Shown piece after piece: positions 8,987 through 22,384 of a stretch of 64,000 bases of DNA. The notes beneath the pieces are model-generated. The model was not told the DNA's origin and ran no database searches. It was given only the letters and a program-made list of their open reading frames with translations. Each line of letters starts with the position of its first letter. Position 1 is the stretch's first letter. The DNA is from Reticulitermes speratus (taxonomy: Eukaryota; Arthropoda; Insecta; Blattodea; Rhinotermitidae). Where the stretch lies: the NCBI GenBank assembly GCA_021186555.1, contig JAJKFL010000039.1:18394733-18458732 (forward strand), written 5' to 3'. The translations under genes and the position numbers were made by a program.

Positions 8987-10618
8987 CTGTACATACGAGG
9001 CTATACAGACTTGCTGCTACAGTGTGGCTCAACACTTGTGCAGCCAGCTTCACCTTCATTGCATTCTGCCCCACAGGGTTCAGGTGTGTGTCTGTAAGCT
9101 TATACAGTTGTCGGAGTGGATGCGGTTTGTCAAACTTGTACACATCACAAAATGTGTTCCCACCTATAACAGGAAGCTGTTTGTCCAGTGCCTCAGACTT
9201 CAACTGCACATCATACTTATGGAATAGGTTTCGGGTACATTTCAGGAGGTGTGGAGGATCAAATACTGTCGCAATTTCTTTAATCATGAAACTTGAAGAA
9301 TGCTTCTGTTTCAGAAGCACCCAACAATTTCAAGGCCTTGACATTGTTGGCACCCATGTCACAGACAGTGGCAACAACTTGCAGTCCAGCATTCTGACAA
9401 GCGTCAAGAACCTCCTTCAAAAATTGCGCAAGCATCTCAGCCTTAGTGCTTCCGCGACTAAAGTAGTAAGCCACTGGTTGCTTCCACTTTTGATGCAGGC
9501 CACTGACCATGAAAACCAGAGCATGATTTGCAATGTTGCTTGTCCTGCCCTGGCTTCCAAAGTCCTCAAAACCCTCTATGCAGCCCAATTTCTGCTTAAA
9601 GCACAAGTTTTCTCTGATTGACATTTCATCAAACATCAGAATACAATAACGATCTTTATCAGACATTGTCTGCGCAGAGTGTTTGAGTGCACCAAACACA
9701 TGGGCATTAATGCCTGCCGTGAAGTGAACAGTATTAAGGACAGACTGCAATGTTCGTCTAGATGGAAGGGGGAAGAGCATCTGCAGAAGGATGTAGGATT
9801 TGGGACTGCGTTTCAGTAGGGCCAGAGCCAACACTTTGTCTTCAAAATTCCACCTCCTGCCCTTGGGCTTCTGCCTACTGTTCTGAATAACTCCTGCCAA
9901 TAACCTGGCAGCCTCTACAGACAAAGAAGATGCAAGCTTCTGCATCACTGGATCCCTATCCAGATCACAGACATCTTTCAACTTTTTTGCCTTGCATTGC
10001 TTTTTCAATTTACATAGCGCACTCCCCTGCTTCCGAATATGTTCATACATTTTCCTTTTTCTATGTGTCAATTCTGCAACTGTTGCCAAATTAAGTTCTT
10101 TTAGTAGAGAATGCCTTGCTCTAGGCTTTGAGGAAGAACTTTGATGATTGATACATCTGAGTTCTCCATCACAAGCATTAGGATTTACAGGGCTCAAGGA
10201 ACAAGAGGTTTCTTTCACTGCTAAAGTTCTGCCTGCTGATGGTGGTGTTTGGAACCCAGGGATTTGATGAGAAGTTGAAGGACTGTCTGCATGGACAGGC
10301 ATAGTAGTTTTAGTGGAGGACACAGACGCCTTGCCGTAGGTTCTGGTGGGTGGTAGGACATGGAGGTTATCTTCAGGGGTTAAATTTGTGGGCAAGGAGT
10401 TCAGAGAAGGGTTATATTAGGAAGATTCCGAAGGTTGTGGGATTGAATGTGAAAATGAATCTGAGCCATGTGGAACTGCCACTTTGTTCAGGCGTACCCT
10501 TTCAGAAGTGCAGAAATCGCTCTCTGCAAAATGTTTGCTGCACAAAAAATATTTGTACAGCATTTTTGCAGAGTCGATACTGCATGGCTGCTCGACGTTC
10601 TCCGCCCATACTTTGGCT
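8987..10618 (-). pseudogene. P-like transposase exon 2: THAP C-terminus and catalytic core
   Basis: The exon follows a strong acceptor (TTTTTTCTTTCCAG). It opens with the rest of the THAP finger (LCSKHF giving C-x2-H, and NKVAVP, the AVP box). After the TAA at 10417-10419 it is open for 371 codons: a Ser/Thr-rich linker, a Lys-rich helical stretch, then RRWNFEDKVLALALLKRSPK, ILMFDEMSIRENL with the first catalytic Asp, and TVCDMGANNVKALKLLG with the second. A frameshift near 9280 leads into TVFDPPHLLKCTRNLFHKYD, the family hallmark at the GTP-binding insert. It ends ASLYSLVCTG at a GTAAG donor. Confidence 0.85.
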
Positions 10619-10890
10619 CTGGAAAGAAAAAATGAAAGTACATTACATTACATATGTTTGGGAATTTAATGTTAATGGGATACATTTAAATTGCATTCTC
10701 CTAGTATTAATGACTTACACATTTCCTATTAGGAATGCACAGTGCACATCTGACTGGTCTTCTTTATTGTAACGCCGTGTAACCCTGCACAGTCCACTGG
10801 ACTGCAATTGACATTTTCACATTTCCTTTTTACACATACGTACTATATTAAATGAGATCTGCTTATATTACGATATTGCATGTGACATAC

Positions 10891-10982
10891 CGTATCGTAT
10901 TCGTAGGAAATCTGAAGAATCGTACACCGTCTTTGTGCGTCGATGTACATCTTGCCGCGTGGCACTTGTTCCGCCTGGCCAT
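10891..10982 (-). pseudogene. P-like transposase exon 1: THAP N-terminus
   Basis: MARRNKCHAARC begins the C2CH finger (first Cys pair C-x4-C), followed by GVRFFRFP, the typical THAP strand. The donor GTATGT follows at 10890, leaving phase 2. Joined to exon 2 it forms an Arg codon and then AKVWAENV, the conserved Trp helix. Confidence 0.8.
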
Positions 10983-12479
10983 TTTGCTGAAAGAAACAGA
11001 ATACAACGCGATACAGTACGTACATCTCAAAATTACACGGCCCATCATGTAGGATTAAGCTAAGCTTTCATAAATTCAAATCTTACCGTTCCACAGACGC
11101 TGGAGAATCTGTAGTAATCTGTGCTGGAGAATACATAACACACGATGTAATCAACACACAACGATACTATCTAGACGCTGAAAGCAAAATCCACAGACGA
11201 AAGAGAATAAATAATCAATTCAAATTATTCTTGCACCAATCTATTGGAGGCACGAGCCGTTACAATCACAGGTCACAACGAAAGGTTGGCGCTTCTTTGT
11301 GATTGGTCCAAAATATCACGTGGCATGGTAACTTCTTCCGACTTTGTGCGACATCTGTTATGATTAATAGTAGATATTGTAGTTGTCGTTGTTGATGAGT
11401 ATGATGTGCACTACGGTAAGATGTCGCGATTGCATGCTTCCCCTTCCCCAATCCCAGTTTCTGCCCCCTGCCCTTCACTGCAGCGCTCCACGCGAGAAAC
11501 GGTGCAGTCCGCCGTATTGCAACTGGACTGCAGCGCCACACACGGGAGACAGTCTATAACTCTCCTTTTGTTCAAGTCATTTGTGAGTCTTTGTATGTTT
11601 TGCATGTCATTTGTAACGAATTACAACTTAACATTCGTGCCAAGAATTTGTGTATATCTCTTATCTGTGACCAACATACCGCCAACCAATGATTATCTCT
11701 ATTACAGCATGTGGGCCACGTATTTGGGCACTACCCACTCATGTGATACGAGCGTTGATGTTAGACTTTAGTTGGCACGACTTCACACGGATACGACGGT
11801 GAACTCGTGGTACCACTGATTATTTTGAACATTTATATCACAGATGGTACCAAATATGCAAATGTGTAATATACAAACCACTTTGTTTTTGACTGAAATG
11901 CTGTTAAAGTACAAGTACCAAGCTAATGGTAAGATAAGTAAATTACAAATTCTTTTGGTGAAATTTTGGTTGTAAATTTGCCATGTGAAATATAAGGTAT
12001 ATAATGGTTACATTGATTGTATTGTGCTGCCATTAGCGGTGGTTATAGTAAATGCAGAATGAAAGATATATAGTCCGTGCTGAAAGGGCCTTGCTTAAAC
12101 GTGTGGAGCATTGGCGGAGAAGTGTGACGGTGTGAGGGTCAATGAGATGGGCGGGTTTTCGTAGTTCGTTTACTCTTCGTCACATCCTTTCTGTGAAAGA
12201 AAAGTTGTGTTGTAGCCCTTGTCAAAGGTCGAAAGCTTCGGAGCTTGGTGCAGGCAGCAATAGTGTAAGACTGTTTAAATACTGTCTCGGGCTTATGACT
12301 GACCATTTAGCAGTCCAACTGCATGTGCGACACCCGCCGGTTGTGGCATACATGAGTCGAGGAAGACGTCTGATATGAACTGACGTGTATTTTGTGGTAT
12401 AGTTTTCGGGTGGTAACTTAAGTACTGTTTGCAGATATTTTCCTTTCACATTTATTTTTGTACGCGTTAATACAGCAAA
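10983..12479 (+). promoter_or_regulatory. Region between the P-like gene and the elongase: promoter and 5' UTR of the elongase
   Basis: From about 11250 to 12480 CpG density rises. The elongase ATG at 12480 is preceded by a possible acceptor (GCGTTAATACAG, ending near 12475), so a non-coding 5' exon upstream is plausible. I could not fix a start site or TATA box. The missing 5' terminus of the P-like transposon should also lie in 11000-11250 but I could not identify it. Confidence 0.35.
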
Positions 12480-12796
12480 ATGAATTACATGGAAATTACG
12501 TTGCCCAATTACTCATATGTGTTCAACTTTGAAGAGGAATTCAAGCATCAGGATACAAGAGTTTGGATGGTCAAAAATTGGACAAATAGCTTCTACTTTT
12601 GTGGAATATATATGATATTAGTATTTGGTGGGCAGCATTATATGCAAAACAGACCGAGATTTGAACTTCGTAGAGTAATGTCAATTTGGAATACAGCACT
12701 GGCTGCGTTTAGTATCATTGGGGCCTGTAGGACAGCACCCGAGTTCTTCCACGTTCTCAGGAATTATGGTTTCACTTATTCTGTCTGCGTTCCAAG
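12480..12796 (+). CDS. Elovl6: Very-long-chain fatty acid elongase (ELOVL6/Baldspot type), coding exon 1
   Basis: The ATG at 12480 opens 105 codons plus two bases. The N-terminus contains LPNYSYVFNFEEEF, the family's pre-membrane segment, then a membrane helix (about residues 36-50), the loop NRPRFELRRVMSIWN, and a second helix into GACRTAPEFFHVLRNYGF. It ends SVCVP-A-G at the donor GTAACT. Phase 2 joins with the C of exon 2 to give Ser. ELOVL6 enzymes are ER membrane condensing enzymes that extend C12-C16 acyl-CoA with malonyl-CoA. Confidence 0.92.
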
Positions 12797-15700
12797 GTAA
12801 CTATGTGCATTATGTAGTTATTTTAAGTTTGTGTTTATTCTATGTACTGTAGATTCACAGGTTCTTGGAATGGTTGAAAATTAACTACCTGAGACTTGCT
12901 CGTGAATGCATTGTTTCTGGCGTTATTTAGGTAAGAGAAGAAGCAGGCTGCTTAAACAGTTAAAATGTTACACGAGAAATGAGTCTGGCCTCTATTCCAT
13001 ACCTTTAAATAGTAGACACTTAAAACTCTGTCCATGGTTATGAAAGGATAGTATATTTTTGTAATGTCCCACGAGTGCATATCAGAAGTGTTAGCATGTT
13101 GGGGATAAGTTGAATCTCATACAACATGTCATTCTGACCATAGATTTGTTTGGTCTTTCAGGTGAAAAATACAGCACTGACAACAGTAATTTTTCACTTT
13201 CACAGAATTTGCATAATATGCTGTATTCCAGAAGTGCGGTTCATTGACCTTTACAATGAAAGACAGTAAAATAAGCTGATAGTAAATATAAGTTGAATAT
13301 TTAGAATTTTAGGTAAATTTGAAATCTTTTACTTTTATAAACATTTCTGTTATGTAAATGGTCAAAATTTTGAGGCAAAAGAATTGTTGTATGTTGCTGT
13401 TTACACCACCATACAAATTGAAATTATTTAAAATCACTCAGTTGTTGGACTTTGTGTGATATTCATTTATGTCCATCACCGAGAAGATGGGGCCAGCATG
13501 TGCCTCTGTAATGTCAGTGTCACATAAAATCCCCCATGGTGTCAAAACCTGGAAGATTGCCATCTGATTAACACTCACTGTGAAAACCTGATAACCTTTA
13601 ATATTAAGAGTATGTCATGTAGTGTTCAGTGAGAGATGATGACAAGTTTTACTGTGTGGTTAGTGTGTACCCCTATTGCATAATTTAAGCTTCATTGAAA
13701 GATTGACTTACATAAACCAATATGATCATCTCAACGTGTCATGAAACATTGGTTTTATGTATGGATTGATGCTTACCTAATGCAAGTGGTCTTTGTATCA
13801 TACAGATACATTGAGATAAATTATTTCTAAACCCATCTAACACAAGTACAGGTGTGTCCCTGAGTAGGACAGCTGTCACAGGATGCCATTGGTGGTGCAG
13901 GCTTTCCATGTGATAAAGCTGCTGTACTCTGGGACACTATATACCATTTATTTGTCCAGCTAATTTGCACTTGTTTTTTCTTATTAGAATCATTATCAAG
14001 GCTGCCCCAAATGATGATCTTGCTTACAGTGTATTTCAGTACTTACAGTTCTGTTCTCATTCTACCATCTGTTAAAAATTTATTAAACATTAAATTATGT
14101 AAAATAAAAATTAGAAATTCTTAAAATTACAGCACCAGACCATACAATTTTGTGTGTGTGAAGTGTGGTCCCTGTTTATTTCAGCGTGTTTAACATACTG
14201 TAGATATTATCTGAAGTAATGAATGCACTTTTTCTTTACCTTTGTTTGCAGTAGTCCTTATTTTCATTCAGAATTAGGTATGATATTTTTATGTGTGATT
14301 AACTGTGCCATTTAAATCTTCCTGATATATGCCTTTCATACTTTATGTTGTCACACAGACCCAGAATTGGGGTTATTATGTTATTGTTAATCTCATGAAT
14401 TGTAAAAATTCTTTCTCCAATTATTGTCGTTAATTGTTATGAAGAGTGATTTTATTTTATTATTTGATTTAAAAGAAATGTTTACCTAAATGAAGTAAAG
14501 AGTAAGAAGTGCATCCAGAATGTTTGTCAGGAAATGCCTTGGAAAAAGGCTAGTGGGCAGGATCAGAAGGTAATGGGGGGACAAATTTAAAATGTTTCAG
14601 AGAAACAGTTCAAGCAAGAGTGATTAGAATATATCTGATAGGCTTTGGTGTTAATGGTGCTGAACTTTTGGATTAGACTGTATTTTTATGAATGACTTAA
14701 TTGGTTTTGTGAGTCTGAGTGGTTTATGTGCTATCAAGGTTGCAGTTCTGGCTTGTGCCTTATTTTTTCTTGTGGGTGACTGCTACAAAAGAATGTAAAA
14801 TAAAATTCTGAAATTGTATTGCACCTTAATATTGTCATGTGCAGGTAATGGGTTACAGAATCGATAAAACCAGCTCTACTAATGATAATTTTTATGTCAT
14901 TTTAACAAATTGTAAATATTAGTAGTTCTGACAATTTTTTCACAACACACATAGGAATATTCATATGGACGTAAGATGATGGAAGATAAACACTTCTTGT
15001 AATTGGATGGAAACATGCTAAATGTTTATTTAACCAGCCGACTTAATGTCGTTTTCTTTACTAACACCTTTCCCTTCATCATGATCTCCTCAATTTCTTT
15101 TTTTATGATTCTTTAACATTACATTGTGCTGGTGCCCAATTATGTTTACTTTCAGTGCTGATCACTGTGTATTTTCCTAAATTTTTGTCCAGATTAATTC
15201 ACATTCCTTTACTGTCACATACATCACCATCACATCACTTGTACAATAACTCATTGACACTTAAAAATCTTGTATTTTTTACAAAGTCAGTAACTCAGTT
15301 TCCAACATCTTCTGTTAGACTGCAAGACTTTACTGAATTTTGCTATTCTATTTCTGGAAATTTCTGTGAACACACTGTATAATTTTCCATGCACAACAAG
15401 TTGTAAATTACCATGTGATTCTTTAAGATTGAGAAAACATTCATTGGCAAAGACTGTAATAAAGTTACATACTTTTTTGTCAGCCCACCTTGTTGGTCAC
15501 TTCCTGTCAGCTGTCTTATAGCATGGAACTTGGCTGAGTCTGTGAGCCACCTAAACCCAGTCTGTCACAAAGGGTGTTATTATGTCAGTGGTTGTGAAGT
15601 CAGTCGTCAGTTGCAATGAGAATACCGTTGCAACATCCCATCTCTGTGCAATGTTTATGCTAAATACCAATCCTGCAAGAAGTGTTGTAAATTCAGGCAG

Positions 15701-17424
15701 ACATTTCCCGATATGAGCGTTCCAAACACTAACACACTTTTTAAAAACATGAAAAGGTTGTGAACAACAGGTTTAGTTCTAGACAGGGAGAGAGCATGCA
15801 GAAGACACATGCTAACAGAGGAAAAACTAGATGAAACTGGTGCTAGATTGTAGACATCTCCAAGAAAATCGTTGGTTCAGCTTGAACAGAAAATGGGCAT
15901 GTTTGCTTTGTTAGCATGAATTTCAACAAAACTGTGGCATTTACATCCATACAAGATGGCCGCGGTTGATGAAGTCTATAACACTTCTTTTGTGGCCATG
16001 TCTGTTGTTTCATTAGAGAGAAGCAACAGAATCTGCATTTTCAGTTTCTTTGGACTACGGATTCTCTGTAGACTAAAAGCATTCAGTGAAGAAATTAATG
16101 TTGCACAGTTTTTGATGTGCCTATGAAGTCCCTTGCATTGTTTAAGCATCCACTTGAACAGACTGTGTAATTCGAAATGAAGTTTTCAAGATTTATAAAG
16201 CTGCCAGAATTTTGGAATTGTCTGATTAGAACTATGCAGTGCAAGTTCAAGCATAGCATATGAGAGCATGACTAGAGTCAACCTGCTCGTGATGACCAAT
16301 GCTCTTAGGTTGGATGCAGTTGTAAACACTGCCTAACACAGCTAAATGTTTCTCATTGTTAATATGATGTTTCGTGATTTGTGCATTTATATATCCTGAC
16401 AGGTGTTCAGTGTTGATAAAGCCAAATTAGTTCAGCTACATCCTCTTTCAAATTATATGTAGGGAACAAAAAATGAAGATATTTACATAGGACAGCCACA
16501 TAATCAGGCATCTCTAGTGTACTTTTCTTTGTTAAAATGTCACTCTGTTTGCATACCTAAATATTTATGTACAAATTATGTGATCTGTATATTTGGGTTG
16601 TCTGGTTCAAGTTTTTTTTATAGTTTTTGTACATGTAGCTTCAGAGTGAAAGGCATTTCTAGCCATTCTGCAACACCGTTTATCTTCCTGTACTTCACCC
16701 ATGAGTAAAATATTAAATAAACCCAACCCAGCATGGAACATTGCAAAATAAATTGCACACATTTCACGTGCACTTGTCACAAAACGTGAAGATTTTAGAT
16801 AGAATGACAAACAGTGCCTTCTCCGATTATAATCATACAGCAACAGCAGTGGAAGGGTGAAGATCTCTCTCTTTCACCCAGCCATATTTAAGAGATGCAG
16901 GGTCCCGTTGAAAAGTGTCCTGCTATGCAAGCTCTTTCTCCAGAACCCCCTTCATGTTTTGCCACCCCCCACACTTACAAGCTGTCTCCTCAACCAGGGC
17001 ACATTTTCAGTAACAGGATAGCATAACAGCAATGCTGCAGCTGGAGGAGACTTCTTTTTAACATTTTGGGACATTGAAAACATTGAATTATAAATGTAAA
17101 AATTAATCACTAATAAAATAGTAATTTCTAGCCATGATAATTTATTATACAGTATGTAAATATCTTTCCTCTTGGTTTCCTGTTCCATGTTATGAACAGA
17201 GAGCATGTATAAATGACAGTGTGCACTGTACATACTTGGTATTGCATTGTAGTTTTTGGATGCAGTTTGAATCCTCATTCCCAGCATTGTTGGTTTACAT
17301 GAGTGTACTTTAATTTCATAATTGGAATGCTATTCTGTCTTTAAAGTTGTATCTACTGTACATTGTGATATTGACATGGAAAACAACGATATTCTGGGCA
17401 AAGAGGAGGTACTTGTGCTTGTAT

Positions 17425-17455
<31 letters not shown>

Positions 17456-17663
17456 CCTGCGCACACGTGTGTATAAAAGCAGCCAGCAGTTTGGAGTCCA
17501 CCAGCTGGGAAATGCAGTCATGGACCACATTGTAGTAAGGCCCAAGCATACATAGTATTCTTACAAACCAAATGGTTTCGTGATATTTGTGTGTTAATTT
17601 CTCCACCTTCTTATTTTTTGTGATGTTCTGTAATTTATATTACGTCTTTCTGTCTTTGTTCAG
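12797..17663 (+). other. Elongase intron (4,867 bp)
   Basis: It has GT at 12797 and a good acceptor (TGTCTTTGTTCAG) ending at 17663. A (GT)n tract lies at about 17431-17456 near the 3' end. I recognised no transposon or exon in it. The open frames of 60-110 codons here look like chance. Confidence 0.85.
17429..17472. repeat. (GT)n microsatellite
   Basis: About 13 GT units followed by a CACACGTGTG tail, inside the elongase intron. Confidence 0.9.
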
Positions 17664-18216
17664 CTTCATCGAACAAGATCGTGTGTCAGGTTTCTGGACT
17701 TGGATGTTTACATTATCAAAGCTACCAGAATTAGGAGACACGGTATTCATCGTACTACGGAAACAACCTCTGATATTCCTTCACTGGTATCATCACATGA
17801 CAGTGCTCATATATACTTGGTATTCATACACAGAGTACACATCTTCAGCACGATGGTTCATTTTTATGAATTATTGTGTCCATTCCTTGATGTACTCATA
17901 TTATGCTCTCAGGTCAATGGGATATTCAACTCCAAGATCCTTTGCTATGGTCATTACACTATGTCAATTGGCCCAGATGGTAATTGGATGTGTAGTCAAT
18001 ATCTGGGCACGGCAGGTGGTCCAGGCAGGACTACAGGAATGCCACATTTCGCCTACAAATATCAAATTGTCCCTTACAATGTACTTTAGTTACTTTGTAC
18101 TGTTTGCTAGGTTCTTCCAGACAGTATACTTTGGGAATGGGAAAAAGGCAAAGGGTGGAACAGCAAATGGAATGTCATCAGTACATGATGGCACTAGCAG
18201 GTTGAAGGCTCACTGA
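17664..18216 (+). CDS. Elovl6: Very-long-chain fatty acid elongase (ELOVL6/Baldspot type), coding exon 2
   Basis: The exon completes a 289-residue protein. It begins [28 protein letters not shown], then the histidine box LHWYHH (residues 146-150, HxxHH), [35 protein letters not shown] and [15 protein letters not shown]. These are the signature blocks of the ELOVL3/6 branch. The C-terminal tail is Lys/Gly-rich and ends SRLKAH, without a strict KKxx signal. Expected size for the family is about 265-320 residues, so the gene is complete. All membrane segments and the active-site histidines are intact, with no frame damage. Confidence 0.95.
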
Positions 18217-18383
18217 ATGTAAACTGAATTAGGCCTACAGTAAGCTTATAATTGACTTCAGTTCTTTCTTGTTTACCAGTTGTATGTATATTCAGTTGGT
18301 CTCTGGGACAACTTGCATGATACTGTATGCCTTTAAAGTAATTTTCTATACATGCTTTAAAGAAGAACAATGTGATGTTTTCC

Positions 18384-18389
18384 AATAAA
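18384..18389 (+). terminator. Poly(A) signal of the elongase
   Basis: AATAAA lies 168 bp after the stop codon in an AT-rich 3' UTR. Another AATAAA is near 18668, so a longer 3' UTR is possible. Confidence 0.6.
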
Positions 18390-21300
18390 GATTCTTATTT
18401 TGTGATGAATGCATTTTATGTTTATACTGTGCCTCTTTTATTGTCCAGAATTGCACGTTTTACTATGCTCAGCCAAATTCATTATGACGCAAGCGACATA
18501 TACTTCTTTGTGCATTGCTTTAACTGTTTACGTGTTAAGGAGAATGTGTGACTTTTTGCTTGAGAGAATGGCAGAAGTGGAGGTTCTACTGCTCTTCAGG
18601 CTGCATTTTGTATGTTTTCAATAGGATGCAGAAGGAAAAAAATTTGTAATGGACACAAACATTTTTCAATAAACCTTAAAAAAACTATCATTCTTGAAGA
18701 GATTAGATGGAAATAATATTTTACAAACTTAATGTGAATGACAGGAAATGATGAGTTTTTGGTGTGAGGTACTGCATTATGGATAACAAAAGATGATACT
18801 GCTGGTAGTCAAAAGTAAAATAATCAAGTCCTCTCTTTTATGAGCAAATTCTGAATTTAGAGAAGCCTTAATGCAATCCAGCTGCTTGTTAGGAAAGAAG
18901 TTAGCGCTGTAACTGTAGCAGTGATTGCTGCTGTAGCACTAGAGCTGTTACTATCGTGATTCTCTAGTACTGTAAGTGTTACAGTGAGTGAGGTAGTACT
19001 AGAATCATTGTGGTGAGTGATACTGGGGCACAAAGACTTACAGTGATGGTGATTTAACAGTTGGTCTGTTCCATTTGATGAGGCTTACAGTGATGGTGGT
19101 TTAACAGTTGGTCTGTTCCATTTGATGAGGCTGTAAGTACTAGAACTATTACATATGATCGGTTTACATATGCATGCTGGAAGTATTGGTTTACCTAGGG
19201 CTGTCCTGTATTTTAACTGCTTGTATTGTGAAGCAGCCTTTTTTGTGGATTTTTTATTTTGAGTTGTATGATGAAAAACAAGGCTTTTCTAAATTGAATT
19301 TGTTAACTGATACATGGAAATTGAAGTTTTATAATTATTTGATTTCACCAAACAGTTTTATGCATGAAGAACAGTGTTGGCACCTCTCCAGCTTTGGGCT
19401 GGAGCATCTGGAAACTTTAATTTTTATTTTGATTTTGGTTGCTTTTTGTCAATATTGGGGAATTCCAGATTTTCATGAAACTGACATTTTCTTAACTGAT
19501 GGTAGAACGTTTTTTAATTAGTTAGTAAGTTATGGATGACAGTTGTATTTGTATGTGTAATAAATTATGCTACTGCTTAACTAATTTAAGTGGAGTAAAT
19601 TCTTTGTTGTGAAGTTCATAGTTGCTCAGCTGGTCAAGAACCTTTCATGGAAGCCAGACACTGCTGTGTTCACAAGTTCCTACTAATAATTCCTGTCCTG
19701 AGTGAAATGAAACCATTTCACACCCTCATACCATTTTAACATGCATTTTAATACTATCCTTCCATCAATTTCTGGGTTTTTCAAGACTCTCTTTTCAGAT
19801 TTCTGATCTAAATTTGTTATGCATTTTCCTTTCTCATGCATGCTGCATGCTTTGCCTATCTCATCCTTTGTAAGTTAATCACCTTAGTATTTGGTATTGC
19901 TCATTGCTTTATTACAATCAACCAGTCACAAAAACAACATAAAGATATGTTTTTTGTTGTTTTTTGTGTATAGGCCTTTAAAATTTCCCAGAGTAGTTAT
20001 GCTGTGTGGGAGATACATTTACTTGAAAGGCCTCTGAAATATCAACCCTGTTGTAGACATATCAACATTCATCTCTAGTAAGACTGTCCAAACATGATAA
20101 AAGAAAAAGATAAGATAAGAAAAGATAAAAGTTGGGCAGTGTTTGGTGGTCTGTGTATTGGGTGTAATTTCATTAAGTTAAATTTTAATTTTTGCGGTGG
20201 TGTGAGTTAGTATTAATTATGTTGACCTACCAATCACTTAACAGTTTAGTTAGGTACAACTAATTGGAGAGTCACTATTATAAGACAAGCTACAAATTTA
20301 GTTTTCTACTATGGCAGTCAGTTTTTTAAATCATGCAGTTAGGGAAGCACAAACTATGTTACAGTATTATCATATTAGTTTTATGAAAAAGGAAGAAGAA
20401 GAGCTTTTCACGTGTGAAAAGTGTCTCAAGTTTTTAAACTGTTACCTATAATGGAAAGTAATGGCTAGTATATTAAATAAAATGTGACAGTAGTTACAGA
20501 TGGGGGATCAATAATAATAGACATCATTATAAATATTTGTTAAGTTACTGATGGACATGCAACCGGTTTTTTAATCCATTGGCGTATATATTTTTTTATG
20601 TACGTTCGAACATAGGGATAACATAATTTTTACAACCTTTATGAACATGGGCACATTGTTATTTCCAAGACTGATGTGGTTATATCTCATTACTTTGATT
20701 TGGAGAACTGTTTGATGCTTCTATGTGGCTGCATTTGATGTAAAGGTGGTGCATTAAATACAGGATGTCGAATTTGGTGTGCTTTGTGTTGATAACACAG
20801 TATTTGGATAGGCTTAAAGCCACTTATTTTCAGTTGAGACAAGATTTAGCATCCTCTTTCAGATAACTGAAGCACTCAAAACATGTTCTGTATGTGTTAG
20901 TTTTCATTTTATGCAAAAGTTTCCAAAATGTCTCATTAGTTCAGTCATGATTTTTTTCTTAGACAGTTCCTCAAAATAGTACATGATTACTTCATATCCT
21001 TTGTGATTCATGATCTTCCTCCCATTCAGTGCCTTGTAGCCCATACAGTTGAGGAAACATTGTTTAACACAATAAAGTCTAGCACCTAATGTCTGGAATA
21101 ACCACAGTCCTACATATTGATTTGCTTATTTGTTAATGGGTTAAATTTATTGGAAGATTATATTTTACATGGTAAGCAGGATGGGGAGACTATAGAACAC
21201 TTTTAGTCACTTCAGTAAGTTTGTGGGCGTTGAATTTTATCTGAGCTTTTTCATTTTCATGTCTCATTTTTCTGTTGGCTGTGGTTTTTATTATATTCAG

Positions 21301-22380
21301 CTTCTCTTATGACTCCATGTTCAGAAAAACGGGGACTGTACAGCCTCCAGCTCCGTGCTTAGTAGAGGAGGGTTGCTGGCATTCAGAATAAACTGTTTGT
21401 CTCATGGGCTGTTAATTCCAATGGCAGCATCCATAAGGAGTCAAATTTTCCATTTATTTTCATTCACAGAACTGTATTGGGTTATATTCCTTTTGTGAAA
21501 TAGTGAAAAGTATTCCTAACTTACTCATTTGAATGAAAGTGCCACATTTCTTTTAGTAGTGTTTCCTTTTTTAGCAATTAGAGCCCTGCCTGCTAATCTT
21601 AACTTTTCCTGTTGCTACTGAGTTTTCTGTCTAATTACATGCAGTCAGTCCAGTACTTTCCAAGAACTGCCAACAGTGTCAGTTTTTCTTTGCTGCTGTG
21701 AAGCAATAAGTTTATATAGATAGAATGGCTAACGCTGCTTTTGTAACATGCAGAAAGTGGACAAATGTTCTGAGCGACTCTTGTGGTGTATGTTGCAACA
21801 CTCATATGCACAAAGTCTGTTCTTAATTTTGGTGGACCACACTGCCCAATTAAGATGTGTGGTTGTCACCTCCAAATCATGCGTTGTATATCTTCATGTC
21901 ATGGTACTTGGGAAAAATTATCTGTACTCTTGCAAATTGTTGAAGCTGCAAGTTACTGTTTTCTTGTGCACTGAATGCAAACATCCAATGATTTCTTTAC
22001 TTGCCATCCTTAACCCTTGCATTTCTGAGTTTGATTTAAAAGGTACCATGTTTTGCAGTATATGATGCATTTTATCCTGACATATATGTCCACTAAAAGC
22101 ACCCATATTTTACACCAAATGTTAGTGATGCAAGTACAGAGAATTGCTGGAATGTGGCAAGTCAGAAAAAGTGAAACTTTTTAAAATTTTAATGTGTTAT
22201 TAAAAGTGATGGTACAGAAGTGAGGTAGAACAAAAATATCATAATGTTGAATTATCAAGTAAATAATGTTTGTCGCTGGTAATTAGCATGTAATACATGT
22301 TAAAACGTGAAGGAATACTCCCTGTGCTTAATTAAGCATCACACCATGGTGGCATATGGGAAAGCTGAGTTATACCTCCA
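18390..22380. other. Long AT-rich stretch without recognised genes
   Basis: I see no gene. A 115-codon frame at 19174-19521 (+) is hydrophobic at its start and unrecognised. It is in AT-rich DNA and I treat it as chance. The only structured element is the 47-bp tandem duplication at 19037-19130. Confidence 0.5.
19037..19130. repeat. 47-bp tandem duplication
   Basis: Two adjacent copies (19037-19083 and 19084-19130) of a unit starting CTTACAGTGATGGTG differ at one base. Confidence 0.9.
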
Positions 22381-22384
22381 CACG

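Larger units (their letters stand above)
7691..10982 (-). pseudogene. P-element/THAP9-like transposase gene, three exons, inactivated
   Basis: Exon 1 (10982-10891) starts the THAP zinc finger. Exon 2 (10618-8987) completes it and carries a basic coiled segment, the RNase H-like catalytic core and the GTP-binding insertion. Exon 3 (7830-about 7691) continues toward the C-terminal part. Both splice junctions keep phase (2 and 1) and read through sensible family motifs. The defects are a TAA stop at 10417-10419 in an otherwise continuous frame, and a frameshift near 9280. The 3' end is cut by the repeat module at 7690. Intron 2 has received a mariner. The transposon termini were not found. Confidence 0.8.

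Noticed and set aside
19174..19521. 115-codon open frame downstream of the elongase
   Set aside because: It is hydrophobic and Phe/Leu-rich as expected from AT-rich DNA, with no motif and no splice or start context.
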